Shown here: one piece after another, positions 63,527 through 64,000 of the stretch
How the letters are laid out: every line of letters starts with the position of its first letter
Numbering within the stretch: position 1 is the stretch's first letter
Source: Chryseobacterium populi
Lineage (GTDB): Bacteria; Bacteroidota; Bacteroidia; Flavobacteriales; Weeksellaceae
Direction: 5' to 3'
Assembly (NCBI RefSeq): GCF_000282115.1
Contig: NZ_AKJY01000002.1
Location: 1 to 64,000 of the forward strand
Length of the DNA stretch: 64,000 nt
Notes under the pieces: model-generated
Database searches by the model: none
What the model was told of the DNA's origin: nothing
Seen by the model: only the letters and a program-made list of their open reading frames with translations
Made by a program: the position numbers and the translations under genes

Positions 63527-64000
63527 TTATTTGGAAAGCTTCGTTTTAGGAATAGCCACCGTTCCCGGGTCTTTCCACAAGCCGTCTTTTTCAGCACGTT
63601 TTTTCACAGCTTCAGCTCTCTTATTGCTATCCGGATGCGAATTAAACATTTTTTGAAAACCAGATTGTTGTGTCCCTTCTTCAGAAAGCAATGCCAGTTT
63701 CCTGAATGCCGTATAAGCTCCTACAACATTGTACTTGTTTGTTTTCATGAAGTCATAAGAATAGATATCAGCTTCTGATTCCTGTTTCTTGCTGTGGGAA
63801 GCATCTAAAAATGCATTCGCCATCTTACCTACCTGGCTATCATTTAAAGTTGTCACAGTGTTTGAAGCTGAAGAAGCAGCATCTAATGCGGCTGCTTTTA
63901 AGTACGCAGATTTCATGGCATCTTTTGTATCCTGATTTTTTACGTGGCCGATTTCGTGACCGATTACAGCTAACAATTCATCATCAGTCATAATATCCAT
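63527..64000 (-). CDS. M48-family metallopeptidase, partial (C-terminal part)
   Basis: The last 157 residues of an M48 zinc peptidase; the gene continues past the end of the window. HEIGHVKNQDTKDAM contains the HExxH zinc motif, and the third ligand Glu is in the helix ASHSKKQESEADIYSYDFM. MFNSHPDSNKRAEAVKKRAE is a typical end for BepA/LoiP-like periplasmic peptidases. Because the N-terminus is missing, localisation cannot be read. Confidence 0.88.
   Translation of the reverse strand: MDIMTDDELLAVIGHEIGHVKNQDTKDAMKSAYLKAAALDAASSASNTVTTLNDSQVGKMANAFLDASHSKKQESEADIYSYDFMKTNKYNVVGAYTAFRKLALLSEEGTQQSGFQKMFNSHPDSNKRAEAVKKRAEKDGLWKDPGTVAIPKTKLSK

Overview
This 64 kb window comes from a low-GC Bacteroidota chromosome, most likely Flavobacteriales/Weeksellaceae and close to Chryseobacterium. 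The reasons are several secreted proteins with type IX secretion (T9SS) C-terminal sorting domains, promoters of the TTTG-N~20-TAnnTTTG type, weak Shine-Dalgarno sequences, a type VI secretion subtype iii (T6SSiii) tube protein, a split MetH, and the MoxR/DUF58/DUF4350/DUF4129 membrane cluster. No rRNA, tRNA, CRISPR array or complete insertion sequence was seen.

Layout. 0-3.2 kb: a small XRE regulator/lipoprotein pair divergent from a DUF2851-PspC-GNAT operon, with palindromic candidate operators in between. 3.3-6.5 kb: a SIMPL protein and three tandem paralogous secreted CarboxypepD_reg-like proteins. 6.7-9.8 kb: an AddA/RecB-like helicase-nuclease. 10.0-22.5 kb: an orphan T6SSiii island with the Hcp/TssD tube protein, VgrG, a zincin-type effector with an overlapping lipoprotein, a lipase-type effector with a membrane partner, an unknown protein, and a 1339-residue LysM/PAAR-like/Ig/M23-like/GH24 lysozyme spike followed by two lipoproteins. 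22.5-31.8 kb: ferritin, a Spy-like protein, a Tyr/Asn-rich secreted protein, a plant-DPE2-like MalQ, a T9SS protein, CysS, a DinB-fold protein and FolE. 31.9-43.1 kb: a GNAT-like protein, then a methionine operon on the minus strand (metX, ACT-homoserine dehydrogenase, sulfhydrylase, metH N-terminal half, fatty acid desaturase, metH C-terminal half, metF) headed by a clear SAM-I riboswitch. 43.2-48.2 kb: a GH63-like glucosidase, a T9SS protein and OsmC. 48.3-55.5 kb: the MoxR-ATPase cluster. 55.6-64 kb: GNAT, glycosyltransferase plus metallophosphoesterase, YebC, OmpA, SmpB, ABC-F, a T9SS protein and a truncated M48 peptidase.

How it fits together. The most notable region is the T6SS island. 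A tube protein and a VgrG carrier are followed by three consecutive cargo modules. Each module pairs a candidate antibacterial or antihost enzyme (metallopeptidase, lipase, lysozyme) with one or two adjacent envelope-targeted proteins of the kind expected for immunity. No T6SS sheath, baseplate or ClpV genes are present here, so the island must rely on an apparatus encoded elsewhere. A palindromic box, GTAG-N5-CTAC, occurs three times before tssD and once before vgrG. In both places the nearest box lies about 50 bp upstream of a promoter-like sequence, which suggests one shared regulator. Another unusual point is an ABC-F protein whose second ATP site is degenerate in both contributing motifs. 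Functions are read from motifs and family memory; no database search was run.
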